This document shows positions 1 through 8,360 of a stretch of 64,000 nucleotides of DNA, piece by piece (positions within the stretch are counted from its first letter, which is position 1; each line of letters opens with the position of its first letter). The notes under the pieces were generated by a model, which did not search any database, was not told where the DNA came from, and worked only from the letters and a program-made list of their open reading frames with translations. A program made the position numbers and the translations under genes. The stretch comes from Polluticaenibacter yanchengensis. Its GTDB lineage: Bacteria > Bacteroidota > Bacteroidia > Chitinophagales > Chitinophagaceae. The stretch spans positions 274,128 to 338,127 of the forward strand of contig JAQGEF010000002.1 in the NCBI GenBank assembly GCA_027854065.1, written 5' to 3'.

Positions 1-135
1 ATTAGCCGCAGGATTGGTCGCCAATTCCTTCTTTACGGCCAAAGCCTCCTGTAATAACTGCTCCTGGTAATCCCAAACCTGTTTATAAGGTTGTAATCCT
101 AAATGCTGTAATTGTACGGTTTGCAAAATGTTCAT
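1..135 (-). CDS. lipB: Lipoyl(octanoyl) transferase LipB, N-terminal fragment
   Basis: Reading the minus strand from an ATG at 135 gives 45 codons that run off the window edge. The peptide begins MNILQTVQLQHLGLQPYKQ and continues through VWDYQEQLL, which matches the conserved amino terminus of Bacteroidota LipB (the YKEAWDYQEEL region). LipB moves octanoate from acyl carrier protein onto lipoyl domains of the 2-oxoacid dehydrogenases and the glycine cleavage system in the cytoplasm. The catalytic Cys and Lys lie outside the window, so activity cannot be judged. It is transcribed divergently from the pseudouridine synthase at 196, and each gene has its own -7 box in the short gap. The fragment is too short for a track of long ORFs, but the family match is good. 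Confidence 0.8.
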   Translation of the reverse strand, partial: MNILQTVQLQHLGLQPYKQVWDYQEQLLQEALAVKKELATNPAAN

Positions 136-144
136 TTTGAAATG

Positions 145-152
145 CAAAGATA
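145..152 (-). promoter_or_regulatory. Bacteroidota -7 box for lipB
   Basis: The minus strand reads TATCTTTG, matching the TAnnTTTG consensus of the Bacteroidota primary sigma factor. It ends 9 bases before the lipB ATG, so the leader would be very short. Confidence 0.5.
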
Positions 153-180
153 CACTGTTTTATACACCACAAAAACAATG

Positions 181-188
181 TAACTTTG
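181..188 (+). promoter_or_regulatory. Bacteroidota -7 box for rluD-like gene
   Basis: TAACTTTG matches TAnnTTTG and sits 7 bases ahead of the ATG at 196. Transcription would start at or within a few bases of the start codon, implying a leaderless or near-leaderless mRNA. The lipB box lies about 30 bp away on the other strand. Confidence 0.5.
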
Positions 189-195
189 CCGTCTT

Positions 196-1260
196 ATGTC
201 CGAAGAAATAATAGACCAAATAGATAACGACGAAGCAGATGAATTGTACGAAAAGCTCACACTGACCATTGATAAAGGACAGGAGCCACTTCGTGTAGAT
301 AAGTTTGTATGGAGTCGCCTGGAAAATGTGACCAGGAACAAGATTCAGAACGGCATTAAAAACGGTCTGGTAACCGTCAATGGCAAAACGGTAAAAGTAA
401 ACCACAAAATAAAACCAGGTGATGAACTCGTAATTTACACAGATACAGCACCAGATGCAAATGATATTATCCCCGAAAAAATGCCATTAGACATTTTTTA
501 TGAGGATGATGATATCATTGTCATCAATAAACAGCCCGGATTAGTCGTACACCCGGGAAGCGGCAATCCTAACGGCACTTTGGTAAATGGCATCGCTTAT
601 TACCTGCAACAGCAAAACCCCGAATTAGGAGAAGAGGCTTTACCAAGGTTCGGACTGGTACACAGGATAGATAAAAATACCAGTGGTTTATTACTCTTGG
701 CAAAAAAAGAAAGTGTTTTGCAACACCTCGCAAAGCAGTTCTTCGACCATACCGTTCAGCGCAAGTATATAGCCTTAGTATGGGGCAATATAGAAGAGGA
801 TGAAGGAACAATTGTAGCACATGTAGGCCGCAGCCCGCGCCAGCGTAAAATGTTTGAAGCATTTCCGGATGGCGACCACGGTAAAGAAGCCATTACACAT
901 TTTAAAGTGCTCGAACGTTTCCATTATGTTACCCTGGTAGAGTGTGTACTGGAAACAGGCCGTACCCACCAGATAAGGGTGCACATGAAATACATTGGTC
1001 ATACACTTTTCGCAGATGACCATTATGGCGGGGATAAAATTTTAAAAGGAACCATTTACAATAAATACAAGCAATTTGTAGAAAACTGCTTCAAATTGTG
1101 TAACCGCCAGGCATTACATGCCAAAACACTAGGGTTTGTTCATCCCACAACAGGAAAAGAATTGTTTTTTGACAGTGACATTCCTGAAGATATGCAGTTG
1201 CTGATAGAAAAATGGCGTAAATACTATAATAATAAAGGGCTGATAGCCGATGACGAATAG
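196..1260 (+). CDS. rluD: RluA/RluD-family 23S rRNA pseudouridine synthase
   Basis: This 354-residue enzyme probably isomerises uridines of 23S rRNA to pseudouridine in the cytoplasm. An S4 RNA-binding domain occupies about residues 30-90 (RVDKFVWSRLENVTRNKIQ, then a VNGKTVKVNHKIKPGD strand pair). The catalytic domain follows from about residue 100. The signature HRIDKNTSGLLLLAK begins at residue 156, which places the catalytic Asp at 159. A second family motif, GRTHQIRVHMKYIGH, is near residue 255. Length and two-domain order are usual for RluD. RluD and RluC/RluA differ mainly in target, so the exact site on rRNA is inference. The start at 196 follows a clear -7 box. It converges on the cysteine desulfurase gene. 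Confidence 0.9.
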   Translation: MSEEIIDQIDNDEADELYEKLTLTIDKGQEPLRVDKFVWSRLENVTRNKIQNGIKNGLVTVNGKTVKVNHKIKPGDELVIYTDTAPDANDIIPEKMPLDIFYEDDDIIVINKQPGLVVHPGSGNPNGTLVNGIAYYLQQQNPELGEEALPRFGLVHRIDKNTSGLLLLAKKESVLQHLAKQFFDHTVQRKYIALVWGNIEEDEGTIVAHVGRSPRQRKMFEAFPDGDHGKEAITHFKVLERFHYVTLVECVLETGRTHQIRVHMKYIGHTLFADDHYGGDKILKGTIYNKYKQFVENCFKLCNRQALHAKTLGFVHPTTGKELFFDSDIPEDMQLLIEKWRKYYNNKGLIADDE

Positions 1261-1290
1261 ATTTTTTCTATAGTCATTGTTAATAATACC

Positions 1291-1330
1291 ATTGCCACAT
1301 TCACCTGACATAAATAGGTAATGTGGCAAT
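1291..1330. terminator. Bidirectional hairpin between convergent genes
   Basis: Inverted repeat: ATTGCCACATT-c-ACCT pairs with AGGTAATGTGGCAAT across a 9-nt loop (15 bp, one bulged base). It lies between the 3' ends of rluD (1260) and the cysteine desulfurase (1341). T-tracts on either side are weak. Confidence 0.6.
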
Positions 1331-1340
1331 ATTGCTATCA

Positions 1341-2489
1341 TTACACAGGTTTTATTACTTTGTAAAAAGTCTTGATTGCCTTATCAATATCCTCATCCGT
1401 AGTTTGCCTGCCAATACTGATGCGGATGCTCTTGAGCGCATTTTCTTTAGAAATACCCATTGCCAGCAATACATGGCTCGGATCGGTTTTACCCGTAGAA
1501 CAGGCAGAACCTGTGCTGATAGCGATATCATTACTTAATTGAGAGATAAAGCCACTGTTCACTTCATTAGTAAAACAAATATTCATCACATTAGGTAAGC
1601 GGTCAGCAAGTTCCCCGTTCATAGTCACACAGGTATAAGCTTTCAGGGCATGCCATATTTTATCAATGGAACTTTTCAGGCGGCTACTTTCCACCTTTAA
1701 ATCTGTCCTGGCCAGCATAGCCGCATGGCCCATACCAACAATGCCCGGCACATTCAAAGTACCGCTGCGTCGCCCCGACTCCTGGCCCCCGCCCGTTACC
1801 TGCGCCTGTACACTCACCCTTGGCTGCCTGCTTCTCACATACAAAGCGCCCACACCTTTAGGGCCATAAAACTTATGCGCACTCAAAGCCAGAAAGTCAA
1901 CTTGCCACGCCTGTACATCCACCGGTATTTTCCCCGCCGCCTGCACTGCATCACACAGGAATAAAACCTTTTTCTCCTTCGCTATTTTACCAATCCCCTT
2001 AATATCATGCAGTACCCCCGTTTCATTATTAGCAGCCATTACAGCTATGAGTATCGTTGAAGGCCCGATAGCCGCTTCCAGTACCCCCAGGTCTATATTG
2101 CCATTTTTGTCCACCGGTAAATAAGTAACATCAGCCCCCTTTTTTTGCAGGTATTTGCAGGTATCCAAAACAGCGTTATGTTCTGTTGCCACAGTTATAA
2201 TATGATTCCCCTTAGACCCATAAATGTCATAAGTACTGCGAATAGCCAAATTAATAGACTCAGTAGCACCACTGGTAAATATTATTTCTTCATCTTTAGC
2301 ATTAATTAACTGGGCAACCTGTTGACGTGCCAATACCACCGCATCATTAGCCAGCCAGCCATACCCGTGTAACTTGCTGGATGCATTGCCGAACTGAACA
2401 TTAAAGTAAGGCAGCATCGCATTCAGCACCCGTTCATCAACAGGCGTAGTAGCACAATAATCTAAATAAACAGGCAACGACATTGGCAC
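1341..2489 (-). CDS. Cysteine desulfurase, NifS/IscS family
   Basis: A 382-residue class-V aminotransferase-fold enzyme that takes sulfur from L-cysteine, as a persulfide, for Fe-S cluster or thio-cofactor assembly. PLP-binding features are visible: the TSGATESIN motif near 72-80, ATEHNAV with the stacking His at 104, Asp180, and the Schiff-base Lys206 in SAHKFYGPKG. The mobile catalytic Cys330 lies in ISTGSACSTG. The RxSGT motif near 241 supports a group I (IscS/NifS) enzyme. The start may be two codons downstream (2483, MSLPVYLDYCATT), which fits the family N terminus better. No scaffold gene is adjacent, although two IscA-type carriers lie at 4017 and 12239. IscS versus a more specialised desulfurase cannot be decided here. 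Confidence 0.9.
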   Translation of the reverse strand: MPMSLPVYLDYCATTPVDERVLNAMLPYFNVQFGNASSKLHGYGWLANDAVVLARQQVAQLINAKDEEIIFTSGATESINLAIRSTYDIYGSKGNHIITVATEHNAVLDTCKYLQKKGADVTYLPVDKNGNIDLGVLEAAIGPSTILIAVMAANNETGVLHDIKGIGKIAKEKKVLFLCDAVQAAGKIPVDVQAWQVDFLALSAHKFYGPKGVGALYVRSRQPRVSVQAQVTGGGQESGRRSGTLNVPGIVGMGHAAMLARTDLKVESSRLKSSIDKIWHALKAYTCVTMNGELADRLPNVMNICFTNEVNSGFISQLSNDIAISTGSACSTGKTDPSHVLLAMGISKENALKSIRISIGRQTTDEDIDKAIKTFYKVIKPV

Positions 2490-2557
2490 AAATTAAGTTC
2501 AGGACCAAATATAAATTAAAAGCTACTATTTTTGATACTCAACATTGCAAAGAACTT

Positions 2558-2953
2558 ATGAAAACTGAACATATCGGCATAGCCGTAAAATCACTGGATA
2601 TATCAGTGCCATTATTTGAAAAACTATTGAATACCAATTGTTACAAAACAGAAACCGTAGAAAGTGAGCAGGTAAAGACAGCCTTCTTCCAGGCCGGGGA
2701 GTCTAAAATTGAACTCCTGGAAAGCCTGGATGCCAATGGCGTCATCAATAAGTTTATAGAAAAAAAAGGAGAAGGCATTCACCACATCGCTTTCAATGTA
2801 GAGGATATTTATAAGGAAATGGAGCGGCTCAAAAATGAAGGATTTACTTTACTCAGTGAGCAGCCAAAAAAAGGCGCCGATAATAAACTCGTATGCTTTT
2901 TACATCCCAAAGGCACAAACGGAGTCCTATGGGAAATCTGCCAGGATATTTAG
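2558..2953 (+). CDS. mce: Methylmalonyl-CoA epimerase
   Basis: Interconverts (S)- and (R)-methylmalonyl-CoA, linking propionyl-CoA metabolism to B12-dependent mutase and succinyl-CoA. From the ATG at 2558 the protein is 131 residues, the usual size, and starts MKTEHIGIAVKSLD. The open frame continues upstream to 2483, but that extension (25 residues) is not family-like and overlaps the divergent desulfurase start. The vicinal-oxygen-chelate fold is shown by two beta-alpha-beta halves with likely metal ligands His5, His76 (GIHHIAFNVEDI) and Glu126 (GVLWEICQD), plus the KGADNKLVCFLHPKGTNG stretch typical of the family. The mutase genes are not in the window. Confidence 0.9.
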   Translation: MKTEHIGIAVKSLDISVPLFEKLLNTNCYKTETVESEQVKTAFFQAGESKIELLESLDANGVINKFIEKKGEGIHHIAFNVEDIYKEMERLKNEGFTLLSEQPKKGADNKLVCFLHPKGTNGVLWEICQDI

Positions 2954-2988
2954 ACTTCCTTAACTTAATATTTTCTTAATTCATTATA

Positions 2989-2996
2989 TAAATTTG
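2989..2996 (+). promoter_or_regulatory. -7 box for the 3047 outer-membrane protein
   Basis: TAAATTTG matches TAnnTTTG and lies about 50 bases before the ATG, in a strongly AT-rich leader. Confidence 0.45.
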
Positions 2997-3046
2997 TTTG
3001 GCATTATTTTTTCATGAACATTTGAATATACAAAACTCATGAACAT

Positions 3047-3643
3047 ATGAAAAAAATCAAAATTACATTAGCTGCTTTAGTTGCAATGGTTACAATGGGT
3101 ACAGCCGTAAATGCGCAGACCACATTCGGTATAAGAGCCGGTGTTGGCATGACAGGTATATATGGAAAAAATACCGATGCTGCTGAAAACCGTTTTGGTT
3201 ATCATTTTGGTGTAAATGCCGAAATGCCCATTGGTAACGATTTGTATTTTCAACCCAATTTATTATTTGCTAATAAAGGATTAAAAGGGACAAACGAAGG
3301 TGTTAAAGTTCAACAAATGTACAATTACATAGAAGTACCTTTAAATCTTTTGTATAAAGGAGAAGTAGGTGCCGGTAAAGTATTGGTAGGAGTAGGCCCG
3401 TATATCGGGTACGGAATTCGGGCTAAAACCAAAGTAGGTAGTGAAAGTGAGAGCAGTAGCTTTAAAGACGCCAATCTCAAAAACCTCGACTATGGTGCCA
3501 ACCTTTTATTAGGCTGGGAGTTCTCTAATAAGTTTTCAGCGCAATTGAATACAGGTTTAGGATTAGCTAATATAGCTAAAGATGGAGGAGAGTTCAAACC
3601 TAAAAATATTGGATTTGGTATTTCATTAGGTTACAGGTTTTAA
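3047..3643 (+). CDS. PorT-like outer-membrane beta-barrel protein
   Basis: A 198-residue protein with a clear Sec signal peptide (MKKIKITLAALVAMVTMG, cleavage probably after VNAQ at about residue 24). The mature part alternates short amphipathic strands (FGIRAGVGMTGIYG, YFQPNLLFANKGLKG, EVPLNLLYKGEVGAGKVLVGVGPYIGYG) and ends with GFGISLGYRF, whose terminal Phe is the classic outer-membrane insertion signal. This is the beta-barrel_2/PorT-like family common in Bacteroidota, for which no defined substrate is generally known. It is transcribed alone, with its own promoter and terminator. It resembles the barrel at 59830 in size and style. The exact function cannot be stated. Confidence 0.85.
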   Translation: MKKIKITLAALVAMVTMGTAVNAQTTFGIRAGVGMTGIYGKNTDAAENRFGYHFGVNAEMPIGNDLYFQPNLLFANKGLKGTNEGVKVQQMYNYIEVPLNLLYKGEVGAGKVLVGVGPYIGYGIRAKTKVGSESESSSFKDANLKNLDYGANLLLGWEFSNKFSAQLNTGLGLANIAKDGGEFKPKNIGFGISLGYRF

Positions 3644-3661
3644 TTTTCAAACACTGAATAG

Positions 3662-3697
3662 AAAAATCCCATGATACAATGATCATGGGATTTTTTT
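3662..3697 (+). terminator. Rho-independent terminator
   Basis: ATCCCATGAT and ATCATGGGAT form a perfect 10-bp stem with a 6-nt loop, preceded by A5 and followed by T7. It is 19 bases past the stop of the 3047 gene. Confidence 0.9.
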
Positions 3698-4016
3698 GTG
3701 CGGGTATTATAAATCAAGTGCTGTATGGATGATCTTGTAGGAGACGAAATTAATCCTGACCCTTGATGGAATAATTGATAGTAGATCAATAAATCCCGAT
3801 GCTTGCCACCACTGCAACAACCACGTTAATCGTGCTTCTGCCCCCTTTTCCTGGTAAGGGGTGAGTTAAAAGCCCCGGAAGCCTTCAACAACGCTGTTAG
3901 GACTAAAACTGAACCCCAACGCACACAGGACTGAAATATAATAGCCATAACTCCCAAAAGAAAAACGCCATCATACAAATGTAAAATGGCGTTTGGAAAT
4001 TTATAATCAATGTAAA
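3698..4016. other. Intergenic region with a degenerate C/G-rich repeat
   Basis: No credible gene. Around 3834-3868 there is a diverged copy of the 'tgcttctg-ccccT...aGGGG-tgggtt' repeat that recurs at 59590, 59760, 63670 and 63905. The open frame on the minus strand here lacks any recognisable coding character. Confidence 0.5.
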
Positions 4017-4361
4017 CTAAACCGCAAAACTCGTACCACATCCACAGGTTTTACTCGCATTTGGATTATTAAAAGTAAAACCCCGGCTGTTTAAGCCACC
4101 TTCAAATTCAACCTGCATACCATGTAAATACATTTCATGCGAAGGATTAATAATGCATGTTACACCATCCACTTCAAAAAATTTGTCCTTTTCCTGTGCC
4201 GTATCAAACTCCAATACATAGCTCAATCCGCTGCAACCACCACCTTTCACACCAATTCTTAAATATTTATCTGCATTTTCCGGGCGTGCCAAAAGTTTTT
4301 TCACCTCCGCAATCGCGCCCGATGTCAGTTCTACCGGTATATTTAAAGTATCTGTACCCAT
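4017..4361 (-). CDS. HesB/IscA-family iron-sulfur carrier
   Basis: A 114-residue A-type carrier that accepts and delivers Fe-S clusters in the cytoplasm. The three cluster-binding cysteines are present in the standard spacing: Cys43 in KGGGCSGLSY, and Cys106 and Cys108 in KTCGCGTSFAV at the extreme C terminus. The full family length is present. A -7 box lies 20 bp upstream at 4381. A second, distinct copy is encoded at 12239-12580, so the organism has at least two A-type proteins; they differ strongly outside the motifs. Whether this one corresponds to IscA, ErpA or SufA cannot be told from sequence alone. Confidence 0.9.
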   Translation of the reverse strand: MGTDTLNIPVELTSGAIAEVKKLLARPENADKYLRIGVKGGGCSGLSYVLEFDTAQEKDKFFEVDGVTCIINPSHEMYLHGMQVEFEGGLNSRGFTFNNPNASKTCGCGTSFAV

Positions 4362-4380
4362 TTATTCAATAATTTATAGA

Positions 4381-4388
4381 CAAATTTA
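4381..4388 (-). promoter_or_regulatory. -7 box for the first IscA-family gene
   Basis: TAAATTTG on the minus strand (TAnnTTTG), 20 bases before the ATG at 4361. Confidence 0.5.
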
Positions 4389-4419
4389 CACCTTAATTAT
4401 CTTAATAAACTCATAAGGA

Positions 4420-5859
4420 TTATTGGAAAATAATAATTTCTGCACGGCGGTTACCCGCATAATCATCACCCAGGAACTTATTGGTCGTATCTATTTTACC
4501 ATCAATAACCTTAATCCTGCTTTCAGCAATCCCATTATCTGTGTAATATTTCTTAATAGCCAATGCCCTGTTAATGCTCAGGTCCTTATTAGCAGTTACA
4601 GTCGCTTCATTCTTATCCAGGTAGCCCGTAATCTGGATAGTCCAGTTCGTATTAGATTTAAAATTAGCCAGCGAAAACTCTAAAATATTGAAATTAGCCG
4701 TAGACAACTGCGCACTGTTCACCATAAAAAACAGGTTTCTTTCCGCCTGCGATTCAACACGCTTCAAACCCGAAGGGTCCTTTTCGGTTACAGGAGGTTT
4801 GGTTACAGGAGTCTCAGGCTGCTGTACAAACTCAACGACCGGTTTGTTTATTTCAACCAATGCTTTCAGGTAAGCATTATAGTTCGGCAACTCAGGAACC
4901 GATTCCGGTGCCTGGATATTGGCAGGGCAACCAAAGTTAGACGAAATACCAGCCTGGATCGGGCAGCGGTCCACTTTATTAAGAATACCGTCACCATCCA
5001 GGTCGTTCGCCGTACCCGGGCAGCCATAAGATTCTTTTTTACCCTTTACAGCCGGGCAAAGGTCCAGTTCATCAGGAATACCATCACCATCAGCATCCGG
5101 GCTTAAGCATCCGCTGTATTTTACCAGGCCGGGAATAGTAGGACATTTATCCAAAGAATCCACAATACCATCACCATCCGTATCAGATAACGGGCAACCC
5201 TTATTAAAAGCAGGACCAGCCAGTTCCGGGCAATCATCATAAGCATCAGGAGTGCCATCACCATCTTTGTCAGGACCAAGGTCCAGCGGACGGTACACGT
5301 TAGATGGCTGCTGAACTTTATTGCCGGTCCTAAACAGGCCCGGGGTAAAGCCCACGCCAATATTAAAATTATAATGGTTCACAGCCTCTTTATTCAAGCC
5401 AACCCTGTATTGCGCGTTCGCAATCATACTAATCCCATTGTAAATAGGCGCATCAAAGCCAACGCCTAACGGCGCGTAGCCACCCGTAATACCATCCACA
5501 TTAAATACGCCCGCACCAATATTTATAAAAGGGTTTATTTTCTTCTGGCCATACTTAAACAGGTGGAAACTCGCATTCAGATCACCTTCCAGCAATTGCT
5601 TTTTAGCAGATTCATGCATACCCGATTTGTGCGGATAATAGACCTTATAACCCTGAACAGAAATATTAAAATCTATTTTAGGCGTCAATCCCAGGCCGTA
5701 TCCCCCACCAAAACCCAAATAACTTTTTAGAATAGATTTATATTCAAGCGCACCCGAAGTTAAGTAGTAAGTAGACGGTCTTATCTCAGGTTGTGCCTTT
5801 AAACTATAGCCCAATAGAATTAAAACAGAACTTAAAAATACCTTTGTAAGTCTCAACAT
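4420..5859 (-). CDS. OmpA-family protein with thrombospondin type 3 repeats
   Basis: A 479-residue cell-envelope protein. It has a signal peptide (about 1-22, ending SLKAQ). An N-terminal barrel-like region occupies about 25-190 (YLGFGGGYGLGLTPKIDFN, INPFINIGAGVF). Four TSP3-type calcium-binding repeats lie at about 195-310, each of the form DxDGDGxxDxxDxCP with paired cysteines. After a Pro-rich linker, a C-terminal OmpA domain (about 365-479) contains the peptidoglycan-binding-like tract ending NRRAEIIIFQ. The expected role is to anchor the outer membrane to peptidoglycan. It lies 15 bp downstream of fmt on the same strand and may be co-transcribed, though the functions look unrelated. Acidic repeats suggest a Ca2+-rigidified rod. 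Confidence 0.88.
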   Translation of the reverse strand: MLRLTKVFLSSVLILLGYSLKAQPEIRPSTYYLTSGALEYKSILKSYLGFGGGYGLGLTPKIDFNISVQGYKVYYPHKSGMHESAKKQLLEGDLNASFHLFKYGQKKINPFINIGAGVFNVDGITGGYAPLGVGFDAPIYNGISMIANAQYRVGLNKEAVNHYNFNIGVGFTPGLFRTGNKVQQPSNVYRPLDLGPDKDGDGTPDAYDDCPELAGPAFNKGCPLSDTDGDGIVDSLDKCPTIPGLVKYSGCLSPDADGDGIPDELDLCPAVKGKKESYGCPGTANDLDGDGILNKVDRCPIQAGISSNFGCPANIQAPESVPELPNYNAYLKALVEINKPVVEFVQQPETPVTKPPVTEKDPSGLKRVESQAERNLFFMVNSAQLSTANFNILEFSLANFKSNTNWTIQITGYLDKNEATVTANKDLSINRALAIKKYYTDNGIAESRIKVIDGKIDTTNKFLGDDYAGNRRAEIIIFQ

Positions 5860-5874
5860 AAATTCAAACAGTTT

Positions 5875-6825
5875 TTAAAACCTGAATCCTCTTAAGAAAT
5901 CCAGTATAGCTAAACGCTTTTTCCCTTGCAATTGCAGTTCTAAAATATGAATAAATCCATCAATACAAGCAAACTTCAGATAATTCTTTCCGTCTGTATG
6001 GAAAGAACCGATCGCTTCCTCATGATGCACCAGCTCCTTAGAAGCTTTAAAAACCTTAAAAGTTTTATCCTGCAATTCACCATAAGCAGCCGGGTAAGGA
6101 GATAAGCCCCTTATAAAGTTATAAACCGTTTCAACAGGATTGTTCCAGTTGATCCGGCATGTTTCGGTAAAAATTTTAGGTGCGTGGCGCAAAGTGGCTT
6201 CATTAATAAATGCTTCCTGCGGTTTAGCCGTAATGGTGCCACCGGCCAGGCCATCCACTGTTTTCAGCAGTGTTTCAGCACCAAGAACCATCATTTTATC
6301 ATGAACCGTACCCGCAGTATCCTCATCTGTAATCGGCATTTTTTCCTGCAGTAAAATATTGCCCGTATCTATTTCGTGCTGTAACAGGAATGTCGTAACA
6401 CCGGTGTATTTATCGCCATTAATTACCGCCCAGTTAATAGGAGCAGCACCACGGTATTGAGGTAGTAAAGAACCATGTACATTTAAAGTGCCCATTGGTG
6501 GCATGTTCCATACTATTTCCGGCAACATTCTAAAAGCCACAACCACCTGCAGGTCAGCCTGGTAACTTTTAAGTTGTTCCGTAAATTCAGGGTTTCTTAA
6601 TTTTTCAGGTTGCAATACCGGCAGGTCATTCGCTACAGCAAACTGTTTTACCGCACTTTCCTGCAACTGCATGCCCCTTCCCGCAGGTTTGTCCGGCGCT
6701 GTTACCACTGCCACCACGTTATAGCCATTATCGACCAGTGCTTTCAGGCTGGCAACCGCAAAATCCGGCGTACCCATAAAAATGATTCTGAGATCTTTAC
6801 CACTCTTAGTAATATTACTATTCAT
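5875..6825 (-). CDS. fmt: Methionyl-tRNA formyltransferase
   Basis: Formylates initiator Met-tRNA using 10-formyl-tetrahydrofolate. 316 residues, normal length. The Rossmann-like N-terminal domain begins RIIFMGTPDFAVASL. The folate/catalytic centre shows Asn115 and His117 (GTLNVHGSLLPQYRGAAPI) and Asp153 (HEIDTGN). The C-terminal tRNA-binding domain runs from about residue 215 (TCRINWNNPVETVYNFIRGLSPYPAA) to a GKKRLAILDFLRGFRF ending. The ATG at 6825 adds an 11-residue leader before the core, and a -7 box at 6843-6850 supports it. The deformylase partner is not next to it. It sits 15 bp upstream of the OmpA/TSP3 gene. Confidence 0.95.
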   Translation of the reverse strand: MNSNITKSGKDLRIIFMGTPDFAVASLKALVDNGYNVVAVVTAPDKPAGRGMQLQESAVKQFAVANDLPVLQPEKLRNPEFTEQLKSYQADLQVVVAFRMLPEIVWNMPPMGTLNVHGSLLPQYRGAAPINWAVINGDKYTGVTTFLLQHEIDTGNILLQEKMPITDEDTAGTVHDKMMVLGAETLLKTVDGLAGGTITAKPQEAFINEATLRHAPKIFTETCRINWNNPVETVYNFIRGLSPYPAAYGELQDKTFKVFKASKELVHHEEAIGSFHTDGKNYLKFACIDGFIHILELQLQGKKRLAILDFLRGFRF

Positions 6826-6842
6826 ATTTGGTGTAATGTTTG

Positions 6843-6850
6843 CAAACTTA
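6843..6850 (-). promoter_or_regulatory. -7 box for fmt
   Basis: TAAGTTTG on the minus strand, 18 bases before the ATG at 6825. Confidence 0.45.
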
Positions 6851-6930
6851 CTTTATAAATTGCATCTGGTTAAATGATATTTATATACACGCATTGTTTA
6901 AATTCGTTTCAATAGCACAAATAATCAAAA

Positions 6931-8085
6931 ATGAAAATGCCAGCATACTATAAAAGATTAATTTCAATATTTATTCTACTGCAATTCAGTTTTGTTAGCA
7001 GAATGCAGGCACAATCCGGCACATGGCTCATTACAGGCTCATATACCGATAGTACACATCCGGCAGGGTTAAAAGCATTTAAGTACTCCTTTGATAACAA
7101 ATCACCCGTACAGTCCGATAGTCTGGATATTCCAAACCTCGGTTATTTTACCATTTCCAGAAACGGGGAAAAAATATATGCCGTAAGTGAAGATCATATA
7201 AACGGGCAGGCAAGCATAAAACTCATCCTGTTTAACAAGAAAACAGGCAAGTTCCTGCTCAAAGATGAAATAGAAACTTTAGGCAAACACCCCGTGTACA
7301 TCGACCTCGATTCTACCGGTAAATGGCTGGCTGTAGGGTATTACAGCTCAGCGGAAATTGATATTATTAAAATCACTAACCATGAAATGCTCAGCACTCC
7401 CTGGAAAACCTTCCAGGTTTATGGTAAAGGCATCGTAGAAAACAGGCAGTCATCATCCCACGTACATTCAGTAAGATTTTCTCCAGGGAACAATTACCTC
7501 TATGCGTCAGATTTAGGAGGCGACCAGTTATTACGTTATACTTTCCAGGCTAAAACCTTATACGATCAGCCAATACCAATAAAAGCCCCCGATCAGATAA
7601 AATTATCTCCCGGCGACGGGCCCCGGCACTTCGAGTTCCACCCAAAAAAAGCGAATATTTTATATGTCCTCAATGAACTTTCCGGCACTGTTTCCATGTT
7701 CAACCTCGACAGCAGCCTTACCCGAAGCAAACAAAAAGTAGATAGCGATACCATCAGCCCGCTGCCGGACAAAGGATCATCACAGGTGTTAGCATCACCC
7801 GATGGTAAATTTCTTTACACAGCCAACAGAGGCAATTCAAACAATATAACCATTTATAAAATTGATGCGAAAACAGATACACTGACCTTCATGGCCACCG
7901 AACCCACATTCGGACTCCATCCCCGTCATTTCTCCATCAGCAAAAACGGTAAATACCTCGCTGTAGCAAATTCAAAAAACAACCAGGTCGTTTTGTTCAG
8001 CAGGAATAATCTCACCGGTTTACTAACCAAACTCCCCAACAAAATAGTTGCCTGGAAAGTCGCCTGCGTACAATTTGTAAATTAA
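6931..8085 (+). CDS. Secreted lactonase-family seven-bladed propeller protein
   Basis: A 384-residue protein with an N-terminal signal peptide (hydrophobic stretch LISIFILLQFSFVS, probable cleavage after MQAQ near residue 28). The rest reads as repeated propeller blades: HPVYIDLDSTGKWLAVGYY, SVRFSPGNNYLYASDLGGD, DGPRHFEFHPKKANILYVLNE, LASPDGKFLYTANRGN and HPRHFSISKNGKYLAVANS. These are hallmarks of the YbhE/6-phosphogluconolactonase-like 'lactonase' family (Pfam Lactonase). The signal peptide places it in the periplasm or outside, so a cytosolic pentose-phosphate role is unlikely; hydrolysis of an extracellular lactone is possible but unproven. It is transcribed alone. Confidence 0.85.
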   Translation: MKMPAYYKRLISIFILLQFSFVSRMQAQSGTWLITGSYTDSTHPAGLKAFKYSFDNKSPVQSDSLDIPNLGYFTISRNGEKIYAVSEDHINGQASIKLILFNKKTGKFLLKDEIETLGKHPVYIDLDSTGKWLAVGYYSSAEIDIIKITNHEMLSTPWKTFQVYGKGIVENRQSSSHVHSVRFSPGNNYLYASDLGGDQLLRYTFQAKTLYDQPIPIKAPDQIKLSPGDGPRHFEFHPKKANILYVLNELSGTVSMFNLDSSLTRSKQKVDSDTISPLPDKGSSQVLASPDGKFLYTANRGNSNNITIYKIDAKTDTLTFMATEPTFGLHPRHFSISKNGKYLAVANSKNNQVVLFSRNNLTGLLTKLPNKIVAWKVACVQFVN

Positions 8086-8360
8086 GTTTTAAAATCTTAA
8101 AAAGTTGTATATTTGATTCAGGCACTTATGAATTTAAAATACAAAATATACCAGTCGTACATGTCGTTTCTAAGAAGCGCCTGTGCCAATGTGCCTTGAT
8201 CTTTCCCCCCTCTCATTTTTTATTGTAACATTTTCAGAAGTGGGCATATGCTTACTTCAGTGTATTTATATCTGTCAATCATTATAATATCACTTATTAT
8301 TTAACTAAGTAAGTTATAAGTATGGTTATACCCGTAACTTACAACAAAGCTTGTATCATT

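Noticed and set aside
3826-4041. Minus-strand ORF in the gap before the first IscA-family gene
   Set aside because: It overlaps repeat sequence and the iscA-like gene end, and has no family-like or hydrophobic pattern.
8128-8199. 23-codon ORF after a TATATTTG box in the lactonase-saccharopine gap
   Set aside because: No ribosome-binding context or conservation can be shown; it may be chance.
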